Shown piece after piece: positions 22,805 through 35,480 of a DNA stretch of 64,000 bases (position 1 is its first letter; every line of letters starts with the position of its first letter). The translations under genes were made by a program, and so were the position numbers. Source of the stretch: Vitis vinifera (taxonomy: Eukaryota > Streptophyta > Magnoliopsida > Vitales > Vitaceae); contig NC_081820.1 in NCBI RefSeq assembly GCF_030704535.1, positions 21,579,001 through 21,643,000 on the forward strand, written 5' to 3'. The notes below the pieces were generated by a model. It did not search any database. It saw only the letters and a list, made by a program, of their open reading frames with translations, and had not been told where the DNA came from.

Positions 22805-25606
22805 ATGAGTCTTGTTGATTTTTGTGAAACTGGTGAAATGGAAGATGGTCAATCTGTTGTGAGGAAATGGGAGGACATGGACATCGATATTTTGGTGAAG
22901 ATATTCCAATCGTTTGATATCTTTGAGTTGACATCGGGCATTGCTCATGTTTGTAGAGTTTGGCGCATGGCAGCTTGTGATCCTTTTCTTTGGAAAACGC
23001 TTGATTTAACGAAGTTGGAGTCCCACTTCATCAAAATCCCCTTAGAGCCATATGTTTATGTGTCTGATCAATCAGATAAGTCTTTGACGCGACTGTTAAA
23101 GATTTCATTAAATCTTAGCCAAGGGAACATTCGCTCGTTGATTTTTCATTTCAATCTATACCTGAATGATGATCAGTTAACTTATATTGCTGAAAGGTAC
23201 TTCTAAATAAGTTACTTATTTTTGAGGATGAATATCATAAACCTCCTTGAGTCTCTGGCTTCCTTTTATGATTCTGAAATATTGTTGACTGCTATTAAGG
23301 TTGAAATTTCAGCATGATCTACCTCCCCTTGGGTTATGATATCAGAAAATTTCAATTTCACATAGCATACCTAGGTCGACATGACATCGGTGTGGTTGTG
23401 GGATCCTTTTGGAATACTTCTTCTTTGCTTTGGATATGGCTGTTTGATTTTTGTTGATTTATTTATTTATTTTGTTTTCCATTTCCTTAGTAGGTGATTA
23501 CATTAAAAAAGAGAGTTTGCTTGAAATTGAACTTTTATAAGAACATTTAGGAAAAAGGAAGAAAAGATAGGAATAAAAAAGGAAAGACAAAATAAAAACA
23601 GAGGGGAAGTTCTTATTAAAGATATTTTTGGTTTTGATTGATTTCTATTGATTTTTCCTTTCTTTTCCTCCTAATGTTGTGTCAAACTGTTCATCTTTTA
23701 TTGAGATTCTTTTTAGTTGAGTTTTGGGATTCTAAAATATGTAGGTCTGTGGGTGTGGGAAATTAGACAACTAGACATATTCCTGTACTCAACGCTGGCA
23801 CCTAAATCCCTACAAATGACCTTGTTGAAGTGTCTATTTCCCACTAAAATGTAAAAAAATATTGTTTACCTTTATTTGAATAATACATCATTAGGATAAG
23901 CTTATCAAAAAAATAATACATCATTAGGATAACTTGGTGGCAAGCCCATCATGTCCCTCAATGCCTTAATTTATGATGGTGCAATAATATGTATTATTCT
24001 CCCAAGTTGGAATTGCATGTTCTCTCTTCACTATTAGGTATTTTAACTATATACTTGTGGCCTCTTGTCACGATCTTTCTTTTTTTCTTTTTCTTTTTCC
24101 CACTTTGTTGGAACTGCTGAATTTTTTTGTTGGAAGTACAATTGCTTGTTCTTTCTTGGATTCATGGATTCATGCTGTTATTGTTATCCAATGTAATCCC
24201 AGTATGAGCACTGCATTTGACTTTCACACTGGATTAAACTGAATCAAGCTGCTGCGTAAGGTTTAGCTATGCAGTAGTGCCTGGCAATGAACCAAAGGTT
24301 GTGAGTTAAATCCTCACCCTATTTAACCGATTATTAGAGGGATGGGACCATAGCACTCAGGATTTTCTCCACTGGCAGTTGGGATAAATGCCTTTCTGTT
24401 GAGGTGAAACATGTTTTTAGCCGATATATAATGACAAATAAGCTTGACTTGCAATTTGCATAAAGTTCGTGCATCATGGAAGAACATTAGTGTAGCACAT
24501 ATATTTGTGCTACTTGTATATTACATGCTATTCTACTATACTTCAAATCAAAAGACTGTTGACACGAGTTAGTGACCAATATACAATGACAAAAAAGCTT
24601 GGCCTGCAATTTGCATAAAGTTGTTGCATCAAGGTAGAACATTAGTGCAGTACATATATTTGTGCTACTTGTATGTTACAGCATTCTATACTGCTATTCT
24701 TTTAACTCATGTGTTATTAGCCGATATACAATGACAAATAAGCTTGGCCAGCAATTTGCATAAAGTTCTTTCCTCATGGCAGAACGTTAGTGCACCACAT
24801 ATGTTCGTGTTCCTTGTATCTTACATGCTAGGCTACTATTCTTTGATTCATTTTTAGTCCTGAGTTGTATTACCCTTCAGTTCAATCCACTGTTAATGCT
24901 GAAACCTGTGTCATGGGAGGTTAGTGATTTTTTAAGATATCGCCGGAGGTTTATGATGCCATTCTTTTAACATGCAAATTTGAGTAGGCTGAGATGAAAT
25001 CATGAAAGTAATCTGCTCATTCTTTATTGTAGGTGCCCTCGACTCAGACGGCTTGTTCTGCCAGCTTGGAATCGAATAAAGAAGAGTGGGATATGCAAGG
25101 CTATTCGCATGTGGAAAGATCTCGAATCCCTGACAATGCCTAGCATAGAAAATCCCCCATACCTGATGGAGGAAATTTCTAAGAACTGCAATAACTTTAG
25201 AGAACTCAAAATCATGGGCCCTTGTCATGTTTTCTTTGCTAATACACTGGTAGCATTTCTTCCAAGATTAAAGATTCTAAGTCTTAGGTGCTCAGTGCTA
25301 TTAAAGGAAGCTTTACTCAGTATCTTGGAAGGGTTGAAACACCTGGAAGTGCTTAACATATCACACTGCCTTCTCATAGACTCCCAGCGCATGAATGCCC
25401 AGCCACTTCCTCCAATGAAAAGAGTTATGAAGGAGCTTGATGAAAGCATTCTCAAGGCAGCTTCTAGATTACGTGAATTCTTAACATGCATGAACGACTC
25501 GTGCACTATGTGTGAACGGACGATCAATGATGAAGGGCTCATGAGGTGGTACAAGTATGAGGAAGGGCTATGGAAAACAGATGAGGCGACCTCTCTAGCT
25601 CTCTGA
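22805..25606 (+). CDS. F-box/LRR protein (At3g48880-like)
   Basis: Two coding exons, 22805-23196 and 25033-25606 (966 nt, 321 aa), joined at GAAAG|gtac..gtag|GTGCC. An intron in the 5' leader (about 20670-22791) precedes the first coding exon. The F-box lies at about residues 20-65 (WEDMDIDILVKIFQSFDIFE, then CRVWRMAACDPFLWKTLDL). Leucine-rich segments follow (CPRLRRLVLPAW, LESLTMPSIE, LKILSLRCSVLL, LEVLNISHCLLID), so it should be the substrate receptor of an SCF ubiquitin ligase, binding SKP1 through the F-box. The C-terminus has a Cys-containing tail (CTMCERTINDEGLMRWYKYE) seen in this plant subfamily. The ATG at 22805 was chosen because the two ATGs just upstream (22797, 22800) run into a stop after three or four codons. 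Substrate unknown. Its downstream neighbour matches the Arabidopsis order. Confidence 0.9.
24419..24850. repeat. Three tandem ~150-bp repeats in the F-box intron
   Basis: Diverged units begin with CCGATATATAATGAC or a variant at 24421, 24576 and 24721 and share 'caatttgcataaagtt', 'gaacattagtg', 'cacatatatttgtgctactt' and a 'cttttaactc' or similar end. They lie wholly inside the intron 23197-25032. Confidence 0.85.
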
Positions 25607-27950
25607 TTAGTGAACCTCGGGTTAAAATGTAGTGAGTTAGAAGGCTTAGTCCATTTACCCTTTTCCTTTGTGAGCATAGAATGTGTATTTAACTTCCATG
25701 GAAGACAGAATAAAAACTTTGTTCAAGTGCATGCTGGTTGATGCCATTTTGGCATTAATTGAAACCATTTCCTTTTGTTTCACATGAAAAGATCTTGTCA
25801 ATGTGCTTCACACACTTCTTTAACTGTGCGACCCCAGTCTCGGTTTTGATCATGTCCCAAACCTTTGGCTTTCTGTCTTGATTAATCTCTTTACACCTGA
25901 AATTTCAAATGCCAAAACTGTTATATCTTAGATGCAAAGTGGGGAAGGAGAGAATTCAAGCTTTCAAATGCCCTTCATGTTTTACAATTATTTTAGCTGC
26001 TTAATTTGACTGGTGTTTATATTTGATTGTGAGGATATGTTGGGGAATTCACATCTGTCATGCATGATGTCAACTTTTTCCTTAGCCTGACTCTGTTTGG
26101 TGGCCAAGAATGTGCAGGAAAGTAAGTCAAAATTTGGAGGCTTAGCTGTTTGTAGTTCCACCATTACTTGCATGATGATAGCACTTGGCTGCTCACAATG
26201 ACTTACATACAAAATGCCATTTGAACAAAGCAAGAAACTAATAATCCTCCCCAAGAAAAAACAATTTGCAGAGGAATTAATCAATTAAGTTTCTCATTGG
26301 ACAGTTTTTATTTTTTATTTTAAAGATCAGAATTTTTTTTTATATAAAAGTAAAGCAGGGGGTAAATTTAGCTTATATTTTTTAAGAATCACTTTAATTT
26401 TTTTTAAAATCTGAGGCAATATCTTAATTTATAAAAATAATTTATAAAATTATTATTATTTAATGTAAGTTTTAAAAAATCCTTTTATCTTACATAAAAG
26501 TTATTTTATTTATTTATTTTAAAAACAGAAAAAAAAAAATGTATACATTAAATCATTAGCTTATAAGAGTGTAATTTCCTTATTATTATGGGCCCTTTTT
26601 GTTTACTTTTTGGGGTGTTCTTCATTCTCAATTTTGGATGGCTTCATTTGATACTGTACCAACCATCCACCCACCATATAATGAAATGACTTAAATACCC
26701 CTGAAATCCTGGAATTGGTTCTTTTACTGGTACTAAAATCTCTTGCATTGTCCGCCATAAAAGGATTGTCAAAAGTACTAACCTTGGGAAAAGAGTCTTC
26801 GGCCAAACAGCCCTTTTGGGGCAAAAAAATATTAAATCTAACTGCTTTACCAAACTTACGTTCAAAATACTTTTATTGCCAATATTACTAAAAACATATA
26901 TATATATATATATATATAATTAAGTTAAAATCTTAATTATCAATTAATACTTTAATTAAAAAATGAAACCTCAATTAGAAACTAAAGCTTCATTTTGAGG
27001 CTTAATTTTAAGATTTTATTTCATTTTTTAGTTGAAATTTTGATCGATAATTGTGACTTTATTTTTAAACCGAAGTCTTAATTATCGATTGTTATATTTG
27101 TGGGAGGATAATGTGGTACTCATGTGATTAGAAAATGTCACATTGAATATGAGTTTTAAAAAGGTCGAAAAGATGTGCTCAAACAATCAATTTTGACCCA
27201 AAATTATAAGGAAAAATGGTATGAATATCAATCAAAATGAAAAAAAGCCAATTTTCTTTTTCTTTTATTAACATGGAAAAAATTGTATTATTAGAAAAGG
27301 AAAATTAAATCCATCAAAATTGAAAAAAATACCCATTTCTTTGAAAATTTAAAATTAGCCCATTTTATTCATAAAGCTAGAAGGACCCATGGGCCAACTA
27401 AATTAGATAATGGGTCAATATCTACTCTTTTTACTCAATGTTTAAGCCCATTTATTAATTAGACATGGGGAGAAATTTTTTATTCTTAATAATAACTCAT
27501 ATGAAATTGAAAATTCCATAATCTTCCCAATTTTTTTTTCCCTATTTTGTGGTTAATATAGTTTTATCATCATCAATATTATCGAATGTTGTTGTGATAT
27601 TTACCTTTTTTTTTTCTTTTTTTTTCTTGATAAGATATTTAAATTTTTTTTGGGTAATTTCTATAAAAGGAAAATAGGGTTGAATACTCAATCCTCCCTT
27701 TGTCATGTACAATAATGGGATTTGACAAGCAATGAATAAATCACAGAAAAATAAGGAAAATGATGTGAAATTTGGAATCTTATGCCATAAACAATATAAT
27801 AACATACATCTGAAGGCCCCACCCAAAAATAATAATAATATTGAAGGAAATTTGGTAAAAGATCCAGAGTCCAAACAAGACCCACCAAACCTAAATCCTG
27901 ATATTTAGAAGAAAGAGATTGATCAAAACCCCCATCTTTTGTTACAGGAG
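25607..27950. other. F-box 3' UTR and gene-free spacer
   Basis: The 3' UTR follows the stop at 25606; a candidate polyadenylation signal AATAAA is at 25708-25715, and transcript may extend further. 26290-27700 is AT-rich with an (AT)n run at about 26891-26918 and no recognisable gene. 27900-28012 is probably the 5' leader of the next gene. Confidence 0.5.
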
Positions 27951-28012
27951 AGGAGGAAAAAGAGAGCCTATTTTCCTCTGATTTTCCCGAGGCTATTTTT
28001 TCAGGCTCAACG

Positions 28013-30553
28013 ATGGCTCTGCAACTCTGGGAGACACTGAAGGAGGCAATCACAGCCTATACAGGGCTGTCTCCGACGGCTTTCTTCACAATTCTGGCTT
28101 TGGCTTTGGCCGTGTACCATGTTGTATCGGGGTTTTTTGTCTCGCCTGTTCATCCTGTGAGGGAGAGAGAGTTGTTCAAAGAGATGGAGCCTCTGCCCCC
28201 TCCTGTTCAGCTTGGTGAGATCACTGAAGAGGAGTTGAAGACCTATGATGGGTCCGATTCCAAGAAACCTTTGCTTATGGCTATCAAGGGTCAGATCTAT
28301 GATGTTTCACAGGGCAGGTATAGCGTTGATTTCTTTTGCTTTATATTGTCCTTTCGAGGAGTTTTTGTCTTCTGGGTATTTGGATGTTGCAGGGATTTTT
28401 GTGGGTTTTGATTTTCCTTTACTATTTCTGCTTAGATTCTTTTTATAAAAAAAAAAAAAATGATTTTTCCCAATTTTTTCAGCTTTTGAGTTTCTGGGTT
28501 ATTTGACTTTGTAGTGATCTTTGCCTTTATATATTTGTGGGTTTTTATTTTTTTTCCCCCTTTCGTTTGTGGATGCTGTAGATTTCTAGCTTTGTTTTGA
28601 TTTTTTAGCGACTTTTTAGCTTCTGGCCATGTGTCTTTTATTGGGTTTTTTGGCTTGTTATCTAAGATATTTTCTCTGTTTTTCGTGTGGTTTTTTGACT
28701 GGCAACTTTTTATCTTTTCTTCTCTTCCTTTCCGCCCCACATTGTTCTTTTGGCCTTTCGATTTTCTGTCAGCTGAATTTTCTGCTCTTCTCTGAAAAAG
28801 CATACCTCTTTTTTATCTGGGATTCTAGCTTTTCTGTGCTCTTGTTTAACAAGACATTTAGGTAATTGATTTGTAATTAAAGGTCACCATCAAATGGGTT
28901 TGTAGATATTGGATTGACTCCAATTTTCTTCAAAATGAAGCGTAAGTGACTGAAAAATATACTGTGTTTTATCAGAATCTTGATGCATGTTAATCTTGTA
29001 ACTGTTTAAGTGTGTGGATTAAGAACATAAGTGTGTGGTTCTATCCTTAAACCACAAGGATCTGAAGATGTGATCTGAGAAACTAAAGCTCTCACTAGAA
29101 TCCTTTGTGATCCAGCTATTGGAACATAGTGGTCTACCTGGTTGTTTCAATTTGTTCTGTACAGCTTGCTAATTGCCATTTGTGGACTTCTATGCTATTA
29201 TTTCAGAGTTTTCAGCCTCACAGCACAATGCAGTTGAATGTGGAAGGTTCTATGTTTAGATTGCCTTTTTTTCTTTATTATCATTTTCTTTCACACCATG
29301 GTTAATAAACCTGATGGCAGACTAATTTGTTTGCAGTGATAAACCCTGCAGTCCATTTGTCATCACACAACCTTGAACAGCCTAAAATGTTGTTTTCATG
29401 GTTTTTTGTACTCTTTGTTCTGTAGTCTCATCCCCTTTCCTCCTCATCCTCAACCTCATTAGGCTTGTTATTGTGGATTTCTAGTTGCTGACTCTATCAT
29501 GTCTGCCTGTCGTTGGGCTTGTTCTTGGACATCATTACTAATTTATTTGTGTCGCTAAGTCAATTTGCTTTACATTGTTAATTTGGTTCTGCTTCATAGA
29601 AGTCATTCAGCCATGCCTTTTCTGTTGAAGTTACTTTCAGAAGTGGATCTGTTACATAACTGTTAGTGCTTAAACCGCATGGTATTTTAAAACATGTTCT
29701 TGGATTGTGCCTCCTTGTCCTCTTTAATGATATTTTCTTGCTTATTTAAAAATATACAGGCATGATTAATTTGATAATTGGTTGGTGCTTTTGCATGAAT
29801 TTGATTTTCTGAAGTGAATATTTTATCTGAACTCTATTCCATATGTACTACTTGAACTCACCAAAAAGTGGTGTATGGGATCACAATATTGTAATTTGTT
29901 TCATCTCGATGAATATGATTTTGGTAATTAACTACATTATATGCAGCAGTGATGCACATCAATTGATATGGAAGTGAACTCGGATGTTTTCATTTGTATT
30001 TGATTTTTCGGGAACCATGGATCCATTCCCGCTGACTTACAGTTGATGATTATAAATGGATAGTATATTGTTCCCCTTATCCCTTACCGGTGCCAATTTT
30101 CCATGATGAATTATTGCTACTCCATTAAAGGCTTTTCTATTTTCTATTTTCTATTACTCCACACTGAAACTTCTTACTTGCCTTTAATTGAAACTCATCA
30201 TCTCTTGCAGGATATTCTATGGACCTGGTGGTCCATATGCTCTGTTTGCTGGGAAGGATGCTAGCAGAGCTCTCGCTAAAATGTCTTTTGAAGAACAAGA
30301 TCTAACAGGAGATCTCTCTGATCTTGGTCCATTCGAACTCGAGGCCTTGCAGGACTGGGAATACAAGTTTATGAGCAAGTATACCAAGGTTGGAACTATT
30401 AAGAAGACATTCCCTGTAACCGATGGGTCCTCCACCGTTGAACCCTCTGAAACCACTGATCGTGACATTGCCAAGCCTGCAGAAGATGGTCCGTCAGAGA
30501 GCTTGCCCGCCAAACCTGTGGAAGCCACCACTGGCGGGGATGCACAGGAGTGA
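28013..30553 (+). CDS. MSBP2: Membrane steroid-binding protein (MAPR family, cytochrome b5-like)
   Basis: Two exons, 28013-28317 and 30211-30553 (648 nt, 215 aa), joined CAGGGCAG|gtat..gcag|GATATT. Residues about 20-42 (LSPTAFFTILALALAVYHVV) form one N-terminal membrane anchor. Residues about 68-165 are a cytochrome b5-like heme/steroid-binding domain (ITEEELKTYDGSDSKKPLLM, IKGQIYDVSQGRIFYGPGGP, YALFAGKDASRALAKMS). The C-terminal tail is acidic and Pro/Ser/Thr-rich. In Arabidopsis, MSBP1 and MSBP2 are ER proteins; they scaffold monolignol P450s, and MSBP1 affects steroid signalling. The length fits the family (about 220-235 aa). The name MSBP2 rests on synteny with At3g48890; MSBP1 is the main alternative. 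Confidence 0.93.
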
Positions 30554-31130
30554 AGTTGAGGTACTTTTGACCACAGCAGTAGGAGCAGTGAACCACCACC
30601 CTCGGTGGAGATTCTGTTAATGTTATATTGTTGGGTGCTTGTGTTTGTTAATGTGCTTATAAGTTTAGGATACTCCAGTGACGATACTGTTATGAATGTT
30701 TACATTTTTCAATAATGGGTCAAGACATGATAAGCTTTGGAGTTCAAAAATGTGCAAGTTGCTTAATCTGATTGATTCCCGGTATCTATCTATTTCCATG
30801 TTTTAGAATTCTCACCCCTTCAGGCACTTGGAAACCCTCATATCAACAGTTTACCCGCTAGTTATATTATCTCATTATATTCCTTCGTTCTACCTTGAGC
30901 AAGCAGCTTCACATCTTTCTATAATCTATGGTCTGTAGAGGCTTAGCTGTTCAACAAAAGATTACCAGTGCCTTTCTAGTCTTTGAGGACTTTATTATTT
31001 AAAGTGTTTTTGAAATAAACACCTATAAAGTGTTTCTTAAAAGAACATTACTAGTTGTTTTCAATATTTTGTTAAATGTTTTCTAAAATTTATCAAATGA
31101 GTGATTTTTCTTTAACAGTGAGTCTCGTGT
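30554..31130. other. 3' UTR of the membrane steroid-binding gene and spacer
   Basis: The transcript probably ends near 30715-30730, after 'ttcaataatgg'. The rest has no recognisable gene. Confidence 0.5.
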
Positions 31131-31495
31131 TGGAAGTGTTTTTTAAAAGCATTCCCAAATGGACTCTTTTTTAAGTGTAGATTTTACCGTCACTTTCTCA
31201 TGTTCCCTTAAGCATTTCATACAAAATCTAGACATTTAACAAAATTTGAATACAAAATCTAGACATTTAACAAAATTTGAATAGAATGTACCAAACTTGT
31301 CATTTCCATCATTGGAAGTGTTTTTTTAAAAGCATTCGCAAATGGACTCTTTTAAGTGTTGATTTTAACGTCACTTTCTCGTGTTTCCATACGCATTTCA
31401 TACAAAATCTAGACATTTAACAAAACTTGAATAGAATGTACCAAACTTATCATTTCCATCATTGAAAGTGTATAATAAAATCTAGGTTGATGGAT
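31131..31495. repeat. Tandem duplication, ~182-bp period
   Basis: Copies start at 31131 and 31313 with 'tggaagtgttttttaaaagc' and continue through 'aaatggactctttt' and 'gaatagaatgtaccaaact'. The first copy also contains an internal ~28-bp duplication of 'tacaaaatctagacatttaa'. No coding function is seen. Confidence 0.85.
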
Positions 31496-31960
31496 GAGGA
31501 TACAATCAATGGAAATTTAGGTCAATGAATAGGGATGGTAACAGGCTCTCGGGATGGGTTGCCTCCATCTCAACCCCTTCCCATTTATTCAAGATAATTG
31601 TCATCCCCATCCCATTAAAAAAGTAAAATAAAATAGGGTCCCGTCTCGGGTTTAAAAAAATAAAATCTCAAACTTGTCTCAAACCTATTTATTTAAAATT
31701 TAAACCCGTCCCATGAGCATTTAACAAAATTTTTGAGGAAAATGCTAGGGTATTGAATATATGTACCAAACATGTGATCTCCATCACTAAAAGTGCATAA
31801 TAAAATCTAGGTTGATGGATGAGGATACAAACAATGAAAATCTAGGTCGATGGATAGGGATGGTAATATGGTGGGTTCGGGATGGGTTGCCTCTATACCA
31901 ATCCCGCACCGTTTATTCAAAATAATTGTCATTCCCATCCCTTTTTTTTCTAAATTAAAC
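31470..31960. repeat. Direct duplication, ~327-bp spacing
   Basis: 'ataataaaatctaggttgat' begins near 31470 and again near 31797, each followed by 'ggatgaggataca' and, about 60 bp later, 'gggatgggttgcctc'. A third short piece ('atggatgaggatacaaacaa') occurs at 32336. The C/G-rich 'cccatcccc' blocks resemble a widespread plant repeat type. Confidence 0.75.
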
Positions 31961-32683
31961 CGGGACGTTCCTTCCCATTTAACTTTGTTTTTTGAAAATT
32001 TTAATTTTTTAAAATTACTTTTAATTTTTTAAATATATTAAAATAATTATATTTTATAAGTAATTAAATTATTATAATTTTTTATTACTTATTTTATTAA
32101 AATTTTTATTATTATCTATATATTAAAAATAAAAAAATAAATTAAATTAATTTTAAAATTTAATTTTATATATAATTGGGGTGAGGTGGGGCAGGACAAG
32201 ACAATACCCAAATCCATTTCGGGTTTTAAAAAAAAATCTCAAACTTGCTTCAAACATGTTTATTTAAAATTTACACTCGTCCCATTAAGGACGGGACGAG
32301 TACCTGAAAAACCTATCCTATTGTCATCCATAGTAATGGATGAGGATACAAACAATGAGATGAAGGTAAAAAAGAATAAAATAAAGATTAAGGTATAAAG
32401 CAGAGAATGAGATAGAATGAGATTAAAGTATAAAGTAGTAAAACGAATTCGGGTACAAAGCAATGGGGGTTCATTTTCTTGTATAAGGCATATTTGTTCC
32501 CCATTATAGCATCTTATGGTTTGGAATATTATTAAATGTTAAAATTTATATCCAACGCTTGCCTTACCCTCCAAGAAGGATTCATATCCTAAGCTGATTT
32601 TTCAAGGAAAGGCAACATTTTTATGTAATATGCAACCTCTTATGGTTTTGTACAAACAAGACCAAAAATAAAGTCTATTAATG

Positions 32684-32919
32684 TTATATTTGATTCGGGG
32701 AAAATGTATGGGAAAGAAATGGAGAGAAAAAAAAAAGTAAAGAAAAATAAAAGATAGATTTAAAGTTAATAAGTTATTTTTATTTATTATTTTAAATTTA
32801 TTTAACTTATTTTAACTTATCAATAAAATGGTTAAATAATTTGAAAATACATAAGTTTCAAATTACTTTTAATTATATTTTATTTTTTTTTATATTTTAT
32901 ATGGGACAACCAAACATAA
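32684..32919 (+). mobile_element. MITE-like element, family A, copy 2
   Basis: Left end TTATATTTGATTC and the complement of the right end TTATGTTTGGTTG agree at 10 of 13 positions. The interior is colinear with copy 1 (955-1266). The next copy lies about 15 bp away in the opposite orientation. Confidence 0.55.
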
Positions 32920-32933
32920 GAAAATCATTTTTC

Positions 32934-33192
32934 TTAGGCTACGTTTGGTCTCAAAAAGTATTAAAGAAAGAAAAAAAACATCAAGAAAAATAATTTTCCC
33001 ATTTTTGGTTATATCATAAAAAATATAAAAGAAAATCAAATATAATCAAAATAAATAATAAACTTATATATTTTTTAAATTATTTAATCTTGGTATAAAA
33101 GTATTAAATAAGTAAAATGAGTAGGATATAAAAATGATTTATTACTTTAAATCTATTTTTGATTTTTCTTAGCTCAACCAAATATAACCTAA
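32934..33192 (-). mobile_element. MITE-like element, family A, copy 3 (inverted)
   Basis: Ends TTAGGCTACGTTTGGT and the complement of ACCAAATATAACCTAA agree at 13 of 16 positions, with all mismatches transitions. Its reverse complement is colinear with copies 1 and 2, sharing 'tagatttaaagt' and the T-rich right half. Confidence 0.6.
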
Positions 33193-34259
33193 AGTTATTT
33201 CTTCATTTTAATAAAGCAATATTGTCGTGCTTAAGTCAATCATTTGTTTCCTAATAAAACACAAATTCAATTTATTTGGCACTGAAAATAAAATGTTTTT
33301 TAAGGTAGTTGCTTAAATAAATAAAAGTAATAATATTTTGATGTTATGTAACAGAGACCCATTTAGTCATATGATTTTCTAGATAAAATATTTTATTCCT
33401 AAAATAGATTCTGAAAATGTTTCATAAAATTTCCTTTCAATGGGAAAGGCAAAAGGGATTAGGAAATGTTGTCATCAAATATCAATAGAAAAATATGTTG
33501 AATTAGACAACGTCATATGTGCATTTAGGTACGTTACTTTGTATTTTGTTCTCATTTGCTTATACTTCAATTCTATTCTTTTACCTAATCTTAACGTTCA
33601 TACTTGGATTTTTCTTAAGAAAGAAATGCAACACTTCTATGGGACAAGTGTAAGATCTAGAAACTTCCTACTTTCAAACTAATTATAAAATGGAAACTTT
33701 CAGTCTTACCATTCAAAGGTGAATGATAGAGTTCAATCTTTCCTAGGTTTGAAGCCTAGTTTGATGGAAGAATTTAATCTAACTCATACATTACGTTTGA
33801 GAAAAGCAAGCTTTGGCACCATTTTTTTTTTTTAAATGATTAGCAAATTCAACCTCCATTTTCACCTTTACATATACCTTTTTGTTGTAGAAAATAAAAC
33901 AACGAAAACCAAGTAAAAAGAAGAATAGAAAAAACCAGGGTAAAAAAAAAAAAAAATTGTGAAGTTTTCTTTTCTTCAATAATCTTGACCCTACTTGTAA
34001 GGTTATGATCATAATAACTACAATAATTATAAAGGATATATGGATATTTCAAAGATTTATCGTAGGAAATTTTGACATTTAAAAATTTCTAACACTCTTA
34101 GATGTTGCTCATTCTTAGAAAATGACTCGTTAAAATCTTATTAAGAAAAACCTTGTAAAAAAGATTAATGAAAGAAAAATAATATAATATTATTTAAACG
34201 ATTTAGATTATTAAGATTGCCTCTTTAAAAATTTAATTTGCTATTAAAAACTAAATGGG
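33193..34259. other. AT-rich intergenic DNA, no gene seen
   Basis: Short open frames at 33440-33680 and 33790-34010 show no recognisable domain. No repeat family was identified. Confidence 0.5.
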
Positions 34260-35480
34260 GCAAAACTTGGATGAAAGAGAAAAAAAAGGTACAATGTAAT
34301 AAGTTAATAACATCCACATTGATATGCTCCACCTCATGTAAACATGATTTTACTTCTTTTAATGTATCTATTTGGAAATCTTTGAGCCTTTGTATTTCCA
34401 TGTTGTATTTTCACTTCTTCAATATAGCAAATGGTAACATCTTGGTTAATAGATTTGCTAGATTATCTCATGCTTGTATATGTTAAACATAAATTTCACT
34501 GTTATTTTGAAACTCATTAGTGTAGAAGAATTTGATGAAATGTGCTTAGTTCAATTATCTTTAATGTATCCTTCTTTGATTTGTGCAATACACGTAATAT
34601 TTTATTGTTATGTGATATTATTGGATTGTCTTTGATAAAGTTCAATTCTTATTTCTCTCGAATATGTTGAATCATAGATTTTAACCATGCATATTTATGA
34701 CTTACTTCATGAATCACAAATATTTCTAAATGATTTGAGGATGTAGTTGCCATTAGTTGTTTAACTAATCTCCATGATATAGTGGTATTGTCACATGTAA
34801 TACATAATCCATCTGAGTTCAAGCTTTGTGGGGGTCTTGAAAAATAACTAGCATATTTACATATCAAAGTAATAATTTTTTTTATTATTTTGAACGAGCT
34901 TGCGTAAATTGTTACACAAAGATATTATAATATATATTTGATGTCATTCCAATGTCTTTGAGTGAGTGTAAAGCTATATCTTGCTAATAAATTAACATCG
35001 AACGCAATTTCTAATCATACGTTGTTTGCAAGATACATAAAAGGCCCAATAGTACTATGGGACTTATGGGCCAAGAAATTCTCTATTTTCTTTTTTAAAA
35101 TGAAACATGTCCCTATTCACTTCAAATAAATGAACAACCATAAGGGAACTACCCAGTTATCATTTATCCATGTGAATGCAATTCAAGACTTTCTTTGTAT
35201 ATATTAATTGAATGATTAACACACTATTTGAAAAATGCTCGATTAGTAAGCCCAAGCAAAATTTTGGTTCCAAGATCTTTCATTTAAAATTCTTTTGTTA
35301 GATAAGTATCTATTTTTATGAGCTCTTCGGCAATTGTAACAAGATTATAACTATTACAAATTCCTACTTTAATTCATACAAGGACATAATTTAATCAAGT
35401 TATTATCATCATGACTTGATCTAGGATGTAATATGATATTTCAATAATTACTTTAGGCATTTTAAAGACTTGGGGGACTT
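34260..35480 (-). pseudogene. Decayed Ty1/copia RT-RNase H remnant
   Basis: On the minus strand, 34649-34867 reads as a copia RNase H region with CDNTTISWRLVKQLMATTSSNH broken into its usual blocks (CxxTxISWR, SSNHxE, IHExS, WLxSMIQHI). Further upstream, near 34900-35040, 'IAFDVNLLARYS' and 'RHWNDIKYIL' can be read. Near 35250-35340 there is 'AEELIKIDTYLTKEF', as found after the YVDD motif of the same clade. Stops and frame changes are frequent and no LTR pair was identified. It differs from the element at 6.8-11.4 kb, so it is a second, older copia lineage. Confidence 0.75.

Noticed and set aside
24240-24420. SINE-like segment in the F-box intron ('gttgtgagttaaatcctcac')
   Set aside because: The B-box match is poor and no termini could be defined.
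28432-28865. Open frames of 78-123 codons on both strands
   Set aside because: They lie within the intron of the membrane steroid-binding gene; Lys-rich or Phe-rich low-complexity products.
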